From a bacterium UBP9_UBA1432 (GTDB lineage Bacteria; Vulcanimicrobiota; Xenobia; Xenobiales; Xenobiaceae), in assembly GCA_002329445.1 (NCBI GenBank), contig DCTU01000048.1, positions 24,190 to 29,346 of the forward strand: DNA of 5,157 nucleotides, given 5' to 3'. Position 1 is the first letter of the stretch; each line of letters opens with the position of its first letter. A model generated the notes under the pieces. It searched no databases and was not told the DNA's origin. It worked only from the letters and a program-made list of their open reading frames with translations. Below are positions 1-5,157 of the stretch, piece after piece. The position numbers and the translations under genes are program-made.

Positions 1-626
1 TTCCCGCCCGCCAGATACCAGGGCCAGGGCCCCAGGTGGTCCAGGACCGAGGAGCCCTGCGGCTTCTGGCAGAGGTATCCGTAGTTCCAACCAAAAGCTG
101 CGTCCAGCAGGCCGACGACTCCGACCCAGACCAGGAACCAGGCGAAGGCCCGCCACATCCCCTCGGGTCGAGGCTCAAGACCCAGCCCCCCCACCAGGTG
201 GACCACGGCGACCACCAGCAATCCGTGCCCGATGAAGAACCGCACGAACTCGGGCGAGGGGAAGCCGGCTTGCAGATCCGGGGTGATCAGGGCCTGGGCG
301 CTTCCCCCCAATCCCCAGTAGTAGAGCAGTTCGCTGCCTGCTTGGCGAGGACGGAGCAGAACCCCGATGGCCAGAAGGACCAGCAGATTGCACAGATGCA
401 GGGGCAAGGCGTATTCGAGCGTCAGGTTCCCGGCCCGCCAGACCAGCCAGTAGGAGTGGACCGTGTAGACACCCAGTGCGCCCGCCAGGACCTGACCCAG
501 GCGCCATCGAGCGGGTGCGCCGAACCGGGTTTCGCCGGCGGCCACGAGGGCACAGGCCAGGGCCACGACTGCCAGGGCGCCCAGGTGAGCGGGGCCGAAG
601 AGACGGAATTCGGCGTTGGAAGGCAT
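1..626 (-). CDS. YwaF/TIGR02206 (TMEM164-like) integral membrane protein, partial
   Basis: This leftward gene starts at the ATG at 626 and is still open at the left edge after 208 codons, so the C-terminus is missing. Family signatures, in order, are an N-terminal F-G-P-A-H-L, L-P-L-H-L-C-N at residues 74-80, a G-G-S-A-Q-A-L-I-T-P-D stretch at 107-117, F-F-I-G-H-G at 130-135, N-Y-G-Y-L at 181-185, and a G-P-W-P-W-Y motif near 199-204. These fit the TIGR02206/YwaF family of multi-pass inner-membrane proteins, usually about 230-250 residues, so only the last few dozen residues are probably lost. Several hydrophobic helices are evident. Bacterial members have no settled function. The mammalian relative TMEM164 is reported as a Cys/His acyltransferase of ether phospholipids, and C79 and H134 here are candidate equivalents (inference). 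The gene lies 40 bp downstream of the MATE gene and is probably co-transcribed with it. No upstream in-frame start is available before the MATE stop, and the ribosome binding site is a weak GGGGGAAG. Confidence 0.88.
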   Translation of the reverse strand, partial: MPSNAEFRLFGPAHLGALAVVALACALVAAGETRFGAPARWRLGQVLAGALGVYTVHSYWLVWRAGNLTLEYALPLHLCNLLVLLAIGVLLRPRQAGSELLYYWGLGGSAQALITPDLQAGFPSPEFVRFFIGHGLLVVAVVHLVGGLGLEPRPEGMWRAFAWFLVWVGVVGLLDAAFGWNYGYLCQKPQGSSVLDHLGPWPWYLAGG

Positions 627-666
627 CGCGCCCTGGCTTCCCCCGCTCCGGAGGGGATTCCTCCGC

Positions 667-2133
667 TCAGCGTGCTGGCGCCTCTCCCCTGCCCGCCTCC
701 AAGGCGTGGGGCCCCGGCGGGACCTGGTCCAGCATCGGTTCCACGCCCAGCTCCTCTGGGCGGGCCCCCTTCCAAAGCCCCTGCCGGAACAAGGTCACCA
801 CGACCACGCCGCGCAGCATCGTCAACAGGCTGATCGCCCACCAGATCGCCGAGATCCCCATCCCCCAGCGGAAGACCGTCAGGTGGGCGGCGGGCACGCG
901 CATCAAGGTCGCAGGGACCGAGACCAGCATCGGTGGGAGCGTGCGCCCCGCCCCGGCGAAGGCCCCGTCCAGGACCACGGCCACCCCCATGAAGACCTGG
1001 GAGAGCGCGATGATCCGCAGGTAGTCCACTCCGAGCTGACGGACCAGCGGGTCCCGCGTGAAGAGGGCCACCAGGGGCTCGGGCAGGCACCAGAAGACCA
1101 CCGAGGCCAGTGCGGTGAAGGCAGCCACCATGCCAGCGGCGCTCCAGGCCGCCTTCTCGGCGCGGTCCAGGCATCCGGCGCCCACGTTCTGGCCAACCAT
1201 GGTCACGCAGGCCAGCGAGAAGCCATAGCAGACCAGGTAGCTGACCCCCTCGATGCGATGCCCGATCCCCAGAGCCGCCAGGGCTTCGGGGCCAAAGTGC
1301 CCCACCACCGGAGCCAGCGCCATGAAGACGCCGCTGAAGACCAGGGAGGCCACGGAGGGAGGCAACCCGATCCCGACGATCCGCCGCAAAGCCTCCCAGT
1401 CCACCCGGGGGGGGTGGAACTCGGGCAGGCGGTACACCAGGCGCCTCCGAGCCAGCAGGCGGAGGTAGATCAGCAGGACCAGCCAGAAGGAGAAGTTCGT
1501 GGCGATGGCCGCCCCCAGGATGTCCAGACGGGGGAACGGCCCCCACCCCAGGATCAGGAAGGGGTCCAGGACGAAGTTCACGGTGAAGCCGACGGCGAAG
1601 ACCGCCAGGGGCGTCCGGGTATCGCCGTATGCCCTCAGCACCGAGGAGATGGCCTCGTTGGCGCAGTGCACCGGCGCAAACAAGAAGATGAAGGCCAGAT
1701 AGGCATAGCCCAGGTCGGCCAGGGGCTCGACCGACGGGTGGCTCCCGGCCATGAGCCGGATCAGGTCCCGCCCCCAGAGGAGCACGACCAGGGCCTGAAC
1801 CACGCCCAGGGCGATCGCCGCCATGATCCCCAGGGCCGCGATCCGGCGAGCTTCACCCAGAGCCCCGCGACGGCTCCGGGCTGCCCCCAGGCGCTGGGCC
1901 ACCAAGGCGTTGGTCCCCGTCGTGACGATCCCGGCGACGGCAAAGAGCATCCAGATGGGGAAGCTGGCCAGGTTGACCGCAGCCAGCGACTCGGTCCCCG
2001 TCTGCCCCACCCACATGGCGTTGACGAGGTTGAAGGCCGTCTCGAGAAACATCGAGCCCATCAGGGGCAGGGCCAGATGGAAGAGCCCGCGGGAGACGCT
2101 CCCGCGGGTGAGATCGAAGGGTTTGGGGCTCAT
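667..2133 (-). CDS. MATE family multidrug/toxin efflux transporter
   Basis: This encodes a 488-residue polytopic inner-membrane antiporter that would export cationic drugs, toxins or metabolites using a Na+ or H+ gradient. It has full family length, with two homologous MatE halves at roughly residues 18-180 and 245-410 and about 12 hydrophobic helices. Recognisable motifs are V-A-Q-R-L-G-A at 78-84, R-A-Y-G-D-T-R-T-P at 167-175, N-F-V-L-D-P at 186-191, L-G-I-G-H-R-I-E-G at 288-296 and V-G-Q-N-V-G-A-G at 313-320. The tail after about residue 455 is polar and Pro/Gly/Glu-rich. The subgroup (NorM-like or DinF-like) and the substrate cannot be told from sequence reading. The start ATG lies only 16 bp after the stop of the upstream small gene and no Shine-Dalgarno sequence is visible there, so translational coupling is likely. 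A perfect inverted repeat sits at codons 9-16. The stop is 40 bp before the YwaF-like gene. Confidence 0.95.
   Translation of the reverse strand: MSPKPFDLTRGSVSRGLFHLALPLMGSMFLETAFNLVNAMWVGQTGTESLAAVNLASFPIWMLFAVAGIVTTGTNALVAQRLGAARSRRGALGEARRIAALGIMAAIALGVVQALVVLLWGRDLIRLMAGSHPSVEPLADLGYAYLAFIFLFAPVHCANEAISSVLRAYGDTRTPLAVFAVGFTVNFVLDPFLILGWGPFPRLDILGAAIATNFSFWLVLLIYLRLLARRRLVYRLPEFHPPRVDWEALRRIVGIGLPPSVASLVFSGVFMALAPVVGHFGPEALAALGIGHRIEGVSYLVCYGFSLACVTMVGQNVGAGCLDRAEKAAWSAAGMVAAFTALASVVFWCLPEPLVALFTRDPLVRQLGVDYLRIIALSQVFMGVAVVLDGAFAGAGRTLPPMLVSVPATLMRVPAAHLTVFRWGMGISAIWWAISLLTMLRGVVVVTLFRQGLWKGARPEELGVEPMLDQVPPGPHALEAGRGEAPAR
2086..2108 (-). promoter_or_regulatory. perfect 10-bp hairpin in the first codons of the MATE gene
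   Basis: CCCGCGGGAG (2086-2095) and its exact reverse complement CTCCCGCGGG (2099-2108) are separated by 3 nt. In the leftward mRNA this is an all-but-one G-C stem at nucleotides 26-48 of the MATE reading frame (residues 9-16). It lies inside the footprint of an initiating ribosome, next to a start with no visible Shine-Dalgarno sequence. A role in dampening or coupling translation is inference. Arg, Gly and Ser codons in a GC-rich genome could also produce it by chance. Confidence 0.45.
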
Positions 2134-2149
2134 CGGGATGGTTGTGGTG

Positions 2150-2578
2150 TTACAGGAAGAAGTTCAGATCCAGGTCTTCGCGGCTTTCCCGGTTGATGCG
2201 CATGGCCTCGTTGATCTTCTCGTTGCCCTCCCAGAGCAGCCGCAATCCCTCCTCGAGGTGGCCTGCGTCGCCATCCTGCAGGTACAGCCAGAGCTCCTGC
2301 ATGCCCACCTCGTACAGATCCACACCCCGCAGGCCGGCTTCGACCTCCTCGGGGGCTTCCTCGTGATAGCGGCTCTCCTCGATGAAGGCCCGACAATCGA
2401 CGGCCTTCTCGGTCAGGGTCTCGAAGACGTGAAGGAGGAAGGCCTCGAAGTCCTCAGCATTCCACTCACCCGCACGGGTGCGCTCCACGGCCTGCTGAAA
2501 CTGCTGGTACCGCCCCGTGACTCGGTCGAACAGGGGCCTGTCTCCTTCCAGGTGGTTGGACCTCGCCGCCCCTGGCAA
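2150..2578 (-). CDS. small acidic helical protein of unknown function
   Basis: I do not recognise this protein. Read from the TTG at 2578 it has 142 residues. From the CTG at 2533 it would have 127, and from the GTG at 2671 it would have 173. The stretch from 2533 on looks genuinely coding: it is soluble, strongly acidic (many Glu/Asp), without Pro-rich breaks, and has heptad-like spacing that suggests several amphipathic helices. It ends in N-F-F-L. There is no signal peptide, membrane segment or metal motif, and only one Cys. The residues encoded between 2671 and 2579 are Pro/Arg/Gly-rich and look like translated intergenic DNA, so the longest start is unlikely. The TTG has GAAGGAAG 8 nt upstream, while the CTG at 2533 has the better GGAAGGAG 8 nt upstream. 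The stop is 16 bp before the MATE gene, so it is probably the first gene of that operon. A regulator, adaptor or partner role would be guesswork. Confidence 0.65.
   Translation of the reverse strand: MPGAARSNHLEGDRPLFDRVTGRYQQFQQAVERTRAGEWNAEDFEAFLLHVFETLTEKAVDCRAFIEESRYHEEAPEEVEAGLRGVDLYEVGMQELWLYLQDGDAGHLEEGLRLLWEGNEKINEAMRINRESREDLDLNFFL
2542..2549 (-). promoter_or_regulatory. strong Shine-Dalgarno sequence that may set a CTG start
   Basis: GGAAGGAG on the minus strand is followed by 8 nt (ACAGGCCC) and then CTG at 2533-2531, in frame with the small acidic protein. This is the best ribosome binding site in front of that gene. It lies 3' of the conventional TTG candidate at 2578, so it either marks a rare CTG start or is coincidental inside the coding sequence. 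Confidence 0.4.
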
Positions 2579-2594
2579 GGTCCGGGCTTCCTTC

Positions 2595-2615
2595 GGGTCC
2601 CGGACTCCGGGTCCC
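2595..2615. repeat. imperfect palindrome in the divergent intergenic region
   Basis: The 21-bp element reads GGGTCCCGGA, a central C, then TCCGGGTCCC. The arms pair except at one internal position each. An overlapping alternative stem exists, with GTCCGGG at 2580-2586 pairing with CCCGGAC at 2599-2605, so the two folds would be mutually exclusive in the leftward transcript. It lies upstream of the likely start of the small acidic protein and could be an operator or a leader hairpin. GC-rich chance is also possible. Confidence 0.3.
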
Positions 2616-2641
2616 TTTGCCGGGAGGCAGGCCCGCGCAGG

Positions 2642-2672
2642 TTGCCTCGGAACCGGGCCGGTGTGATACACT
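2642..2672 (+). promoter_or_regulatory. candidate promoter for the FmdB-type gene
   Basis: TTGCCT (2642-2647) and TACACT (2667-2672) each match 4 of 6 positions of the sigma70-type boxes. The 19-nt spacer is on the long side, but TG at 2664-2665 directly before the -10 gives an extended -10. Transcription would begin near 2679, leaving a leader of about 28 nt. A small dyad, GTGT-GAT-ACAC (2661-2671), overlaps the -10 and could be a repressor site. The call rests on pattern only. Confidence 0.3.
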
Positions 2673-2706
2673 GCCCCCGAAAAGAGGCTGAAGAGAGGTC
2701 AAGAGA

Positions 2707-2931
2707 ATGCCCGTCTACGAGTACGCCTGCGCCCGCTGTGGGAAGGACTTCGAGAAGCTGCTCTGGCGCTCGGACGACCCCGTCGAATGCCCCGAATGCG
2801 GGGCCCCCGAGGTGAAGCGACGCCTCTCCTCCTTCAGCGTGGCCCGCAAGTCCCCGTCCGCGCCCTGCGGCGAGTTCCCGGCGGGAGGATGCGCCAGTTG
2901 CCCTGGCGGAGCCGGCATGTGCGGATTGTAG
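2707..2931 (+). CDS. FmdB family zinc-ribbon protein
   Basis: This encodes a 74-residue soluble protein with the hallmark FmdB start M-P-V-Y-E-Y-A-C and two knuckles, C8-x-x-C11 and C28-x-x-C31, which would bind one zinc ion. The K-R-R-L-S-S-F after the second knuckle is also typical. A Cys/Gly-rich tail follows, with C54, C62, C65 and C72. The family is named after a putative regulator of formamidase genes, but most members have no proven function, and nucleic-acid binding or metal-dependent regulation is only inferred. The start is well supported: AGAGGT at 2694-2699 lies 7 nt before the ATG. It is transcribed divergently from the leftward three-gene set and lies about 270 bp upstream of pilT on the same strand. 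Whether it shares a transcript with pilT is open, since no convincing terminator separates them. Confidence 0.92.
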   Translation: MPVYEYACARCGKDFEKLLWRSDDPVECPECGAPEVKRRLSSFSVARKSPSAPCGEFPAGGCASCPGGAGMCGL

Positions 2932-3199
2932 GGGGCCTTGGCTCGGCCCGGAACCGCTGACCTCGACCGTTGCCGTGGCCGCCACCGTCATGCTCGGCTT
3001 CACGGAAAGGCCGGCCACCCTCCCGGCGCGGCTCCTCAACCCGCTGCTGCGAGGGCTGGACGCCTGGGCCTGCTGCGCCGGCTGAACCTGCTGCCTGCCG
3101 AGGCGCTGCCGGCTTGATGCTCGTCCACCTCCGGCGCTCCGAGGATCCTGGCCGGACGGCGAGAATTCCAGGCCTCGACCCTGCAACGCGAGGTAGAGG
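2932..3199 (+). other. 268-bp gap with coding-like fragments in different frames
   Basis: No intact gene can be supported here. Three short stretches look codon-like because of high GC at third positions. The first is one frame from about 2939 to 3082, with an ATG at 2990 and a stop at 3083-3085. The second is the neighbouring frame from about 3061 to the stop at 3116-3118, rich in CTG Leu codons. The third is the latter frame again from about 3146 into the start of pilT. None has a Shine-Dalgarno sequence at its start. They may be remains of a small frameshifted gene, or chance in GC-rich DNA. CTGCTGC recurs at 3044, 3070 and 3088. I see no tRNA, promoter of good quality or terminator in it. 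Confidence 0.35.
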
Positions 3200-4294
3200 A
3201 TGAGCGTGGAAACCCCGACCGGCAAACCCCTGGAACTCTCTGACCTGCTGGTGACCATGGTCCAGAGGGAGGCCTCCGACCTCCATCTGGGGGTGGGTTT
3301 CGCCCCGTCGATCCGGGTGGACGGAACGCTCTCTGCCCTGGAAGGGTATGGCCCCCTCAACCAGGAGGCCATGGAGAACCTGCTCCACCCCCACCTCCTC
3401 CCCGAACAGCACGAGGCCCTGAAGACGACCCGCGAGCTGGACTTCTCCTACTCGGTTCCTGGCGTCTCGAGGTTCCGGGGCAACGTCCTGTGGCAACGCG
3501 GCACGCTGGGCGCGGTCTTCCGGGCCATTCCCACCCAACCGCTGAGCATCGACGAGCTGGGAATGCCCCCGATCATCAAGATGCTGGCGGCCCGCCCCCG
3601 GGGACTGGTCCTGGTGACCGGCCCCACCGGAAGCGGCAAGTCGACGACGCTGGCCGCCATGATCGACTACATCAACACCAAGTTCTCCCACCACGTCGTC
3701 ACCATCGAGGACCCCATCGAGTTCCTGCATCGCAACAAGAAGTGCATCATCCGCCAGCGGGAACTGGGCTCGGACACCATGACCTTTGCTGCGGCCCTCA
3801 AACACGTCCTGCGCCAGGATCCCGACGTGATCCTGGTCGGCGAGATGCGCGACCTGGAGACCATCTCCCTGGCCGTTACGGCGGCAGAGACCGGTCACCT
3901 GGTGCTGGGGACCCTGCACACCACCTCGGCCACCAGCACGGTGGACCGCATCATCGACGTGTTCCCGGCGGCCCAGCAACAGCAGATCCGGATGCAGTTG
4001 TCGGCCACGCTCCAAGGCGTGGTGGCCCAGGTCCTCGTGCCCCGGATCGGGGGACGCGGACGGGAGTGCGCGATGGAGATCATGGTGGGCACCGGCGCGG
4101 TCCGGAACATGGTTCGCGAGGGCAAGACGCACCTGTTGAACAACCTGCTGGCCTCAGGCAGCAACGTGGGGATGCAGACCCTCAATCAGGCCCTCAAGGC
4201 CCTGGTCGAGAAGGGCCTGATCGGACTGCCCGAGGCGCTGGAGAAATCCAACGACGCCGGGGAGCTTCAAAGCCTGATCCAGACGCGGTTCTGA
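3200..4294 (+). CDS. pilT: type IV pilus retraction ATPase PilT
   Basis: This 364-residue cytoplasmic hexameric ATPase depolymerises the type IV pilus and so powers twitching motility, adhesion and DNA uptake. The length is normal for PilT. The N-terminal PAS-like domain spans about residues 10-110. The RecA-like core follows, with Walker A G-P-T-G-S-G-K-S-T at 141-149, the Asp box V-T-I-E-D-P-I-E-F at 167-175, Walker B D-V-I-L-V-G-E-M-R-D at 209-218 (E215 catalytic) and the His box T-G-H-L-V-L-G-T-L-H at 231-240. The C-terminal A-V-R-N-M-V-R-E at 300-307 corresponds to the AIRNLIRE motif needed for retraction, which separates it from assembly ATPases such as PilB. PilU-type paralogues are less likely but not excluded. 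The ATG has GAGGT at 3190-3194, 5 nt upstream. No other pil gene is present in the window. It faces the lipoprotein gene convergently, with a hairpin in between. Confidence 0.97.
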   Translation: MSVETPTGKPLELSDLLVTMVQREASDLHLGVGFAPSIRVDGTLSALEGYGPLNQEAMENLLHPHLLPEQHEALKTTRELDFSYSVPGVSRFRGNVLWQRGTLGAVFRAIPTQPLSIDELGMPPIIKMLAARPRGLVLVTGPTGSGKSTTLAAMIDYINTKFSHHVVTIEDPIEFLHRNKKCIIRQRELGSDTMTFAAALKHVLRQDPDVILVGEMRDLETISLAVTAAETGHLVLGTLHTTSATSTVDRIIDVFPAAQQQQIRMQLSATLQGVVAQVLVPRIGGRGRECAMEIMVGTGAVRNMVREGKTHLLNNLLASGSNVGMQTLNQALKALVEKGLIGLPEALEKSNDAGELQSLIQTRF

Positions 4295-4302
4295 CCATGA
4301 AA

Positions 4303-4340
4303 GTCGAGAGGGACGGCCCCTTCGGACCGTCCCTCTCGAC
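4303..4340. terminator. bidirectional hairpin terminator between convergent genes
   Basis: GTCGAGAGGGACGG (4303-4316) and CCGTCCCTCTCGAC (4327-4340) form a perfect 14-bp stem around a 10-nt centre that can add two more C-G pairs with a CTTC tetraloop. It starts 8 nt after the pilT stop and ends 17 nt before the convergent lipoprotein stop, the classical place for a shared terminator. There is no T-tract on the rightward side. The leftward transcript has a short TTT directly after the stem, so classical intrinsic termination is better supported for the lipoprotein gene. Confidence 0.8.
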
Positions 4341-4357
4341 GCGTCGACTCCGACCGA

Positions 4358-4978
4358 TCAGGGACCGGCGAAGATCTTCTTCACCAGCAGCTCGGCCAGC
4401 TTCACGCTGGTCTGCGTCCTGTCCAGATCCGGATAGACGGCGGGTTCCCAGGTGATGTTGAAGCACGTGGGTCCCCTCAGGCCCACCAGGCGGACCATGG
4501 TCTGTTCACCCTGGGAAACCTCTCCCAGCGAAGCCACTTCCCACATCGGGCCCGGCACTTCGACCGGGTTCTTCAAGAAGCCGACGGCTTTGTCGTAGCC
4601 TTCCCGACCATCCTCGGTGCGCACCTCGAAGCGCACCTTGCTGAAAGGAACGCTGCCGATGACGTAACCGCCGACCGGCTTTCCCGCCGGGGCGTTGCTG
4701 GCGGCCTCGGGGAAGTAGGCGAAGCCCTCCTTGCCCATGATCTCCGTCACCTCATGGGGCAGGATGGCCATGTCCATGGTCCAGCCGGCCGGCATCGTGA
4801 CGGTCTGCGACAGAGCCGGCTCGGAGGGCGGCGGAGCAGACGCTTCAGGAGACGAGTCGGCGGGAGCCGCCACCGGAGGCGGCGCGGCGCCGGTCTCGGG
4901 AGCCTCGGCGGGCTTCTGTCCGCAGGCGCTCAAGGTCAGGACGCTCAACGCGGCCAGGAACAGCACAGGGATCTTCAT
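4358..4978 (-). CDS. predicted lipoprotein with an uncharacterised C-terminal domain
   Basis: This encodes a 206-residue protein exported and lipidated at the membrane. Lys2, a hydrophobic stretch and the lipobox L-S-A-C with Cys19 mark a signal peptidase II substrate. Gly at +2 gives no Asp retention signal, so the outer membrane is possible. Residues 20-58 are a Pro/Ala/Ser-rich linker. Residues 59-206 form a mixed alpha/beta domain: H-E-V-T-E-I-M-G at 75-82, a strand V-R-F-E-V at 116-120, V-P-G-P-M-W-E-V-A-S-L-G-E-V at 141-154 and L-A-E-L-L-V-K-K-I at 194-202. This order loosely recalls DUF3558-type lipoprotein domains, but that is inference and I do not recognise the protein. I chose the ATG at 4978 because AGAGGAGAGGGG lies just upstream (4986-4997) and the signal peptide begins there. 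The frame stays open further upstream but looks non-coding. A single mature Cys (C172) besides the lipobox rules out an intramolecular disulfide. Confidence 0.88.
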   Translation of the reverse strand: MKIPVLFLAALSVLTLSACGQKPAEAPETGAAPPPVAAPADSSPEASAPPPSEPALSQTVTMPAGWTMDMAILPHEVTEIMGKEGFAYFPEAASNAPAGKPVGGYVIGSVPFSKVRFEVRTEDGREGYDKAVGFLKNPVEVPGPMWEVASLGEVSQGEQTMVRLVGLRGPTCFNITWEPAVYPDLDRTQTSVKLAELLVKKIFAGP

Positions 4979-5157
4979 CGGATTGCCCCTCTCCTCTGAA
5001 TTCAGCCTGCCAGGACGCAGGCCTGGAGGTGGGAGGGCTTCGAGAGGCCTCTCCTCGCTTCCCTTGCTGTGGAGGAATTTTCTTTCCAGAAGAACAATCA
5101 AATCCCGAGCGACTTCAGCGCTCCACGCCCGCCGCCCGAAGGATCCGCCGGGGCAAC
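4979..5157 (-). promoter_or_regulatory. upstream leader region of the lipoprotein gene
   Basis: Reading leftward toward the gene, this holds an A/T-rich patch (5076-5105) that stands out in GC-rich DNA. It contains TTGATT (5101-5096), a possible -35, but no good -10 follows at normal spacing. Next come a perfect 12-bp palindrome GAGAGGCCTCTC (5042-5053), a 6-bp stem GCCTGC/GCAGGC (5005-5010 with 5017-5022), and a purine-rich ribosome binding site AGAGGAGAGGGG (4986-4997). The outermost 60 bases could hold the end of an upstream leftward gene (stop at 5098-5100), but 19 codons are too few to judge. Confidence 0.4.
5042..5053. repeat. 12-bp perfect palindrome in the lipoprotein leader
   Basis: GAGAGGCCTCTC is its own reverse complement. 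It lies 64-75 bp upstream of the lipoprotein start and downstream of the A/T-rich patch, a position where an operator would act. A second AGGCCT core occurs nearby at 5019-5024. With no known regulator to match, function is unproven. Confidence 0.35.

Noticed and set aside
422..2196. Long open frames on both strands over the MATE and YwaF-like genes
   Set aside because: They translate to Pro/Arg/Gly/His-rich, low-complexity proteins typical of shadow frames in GC-rich DNA. The true frames carry family motifs and membrane helices.
2933..2949. GGGCC/GGCCC hairpin after the FmdB gene as a terminator
   Set aside because: The stem is only 5 bp with a 7-nt loop and no T-tract, so it is too weak to call.
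2990..3085. 31-codon rightward ORF from the ATG at 2990
   Set aside because: It has no ribosome binding site, and its codon-like character starts well before the ATG, so I treat it as part of a possible broken gene and not as an intact one.
3044..3094. CTGCTGC tandem-like repeats
   Set aside because: There are three copies with unequal spacing (26 and 18 nt) and no conserved flanks. Leu-rich codons or GC bias explain them.
2834..4132. Long leftward open frame opposite pilT
   Set aside because: It is antisense to the motif-complete PilT and gives a His/Gln/Arg/Gly-rich product with no recognisable domain.
4979..5101. N-terminal extension of the lipoprotein to the TTG at 5101
   Set aside because: The extension would bury the signal peptide and lipobox internally, and the strong ribosome binding site at 4986-4997 points to the ATG at 4978.
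5098..5157. C-terminal end of an upstream leftward gene
   Set aside because: An open frame with a stop at 5098-5100 spans only 19 codons to the edge, so it cannot be told from chance.

Overview
The window comes from a high-GC bacterium (roughly two-thirds G+C by eye, with strongly G/C-biased third codon positions). It probably has a Gram-negative type envelope and type IV pili, because it carries a complete PilT retraction ATPase and a lipoprotein with a classical lipobox. The sequence alone does not fix the phylum. An acidobacterial, myxococcal or similar soil or sediment lineage would fit, but that is only an impression.

Layout. The left half (1-2578) is a leftward set of three genes that look like one operon. 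In transcription order they are a small acidic helical protein of unknown function, a full-length MATE-family efflux transporter, and a multi-pass membrane protein of the YwaF/TIGR02206 (TMEM164-like) family that runs off the left edge. Gaps are only 16 and 40 bp. A divergent intergenic region (about 2579-2706) with small dyads and a candidate promoter separates this set from a rightward FmdB-type zinc-ribbon gene (2707-2931). Next come about 270 bp without a supportable intact gene but with short coding-like stretches in shifting frames. The rightward pilT gene (3200-4294) follows. A perfect 14-bp stem hairpin (4303-4340) lies between pilT and a convergent leftward lipoprotein gene (4358-4978), whose 5' leader (4979-5157) holds a strong ribosome binding site, a 12-bp palindrome and an A/T-rich patch.

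How the genes relate. PilT is the pilus-retraction motor, but no other pil gene is visible here. The MATE and YwaF-like proteins are both inner-membrane proteins and probably co-expressed, which makes a shared envelope or small-molecule or lipid role conceivable but unproven. The lipoprotein and the small acidic protein are the two uncharacterised products.

I found no mobile element, CRISPR array, tRNA or rRNA, and no strong case for a new multi-gene system. The points most worth following up are the operon with a YwaF/TMEM164-like enzyme candidate, the strong hairpin at the start of the MATE reading frame, the broken-looking stretch before pilT, and the unknown-domain lipoprotein.
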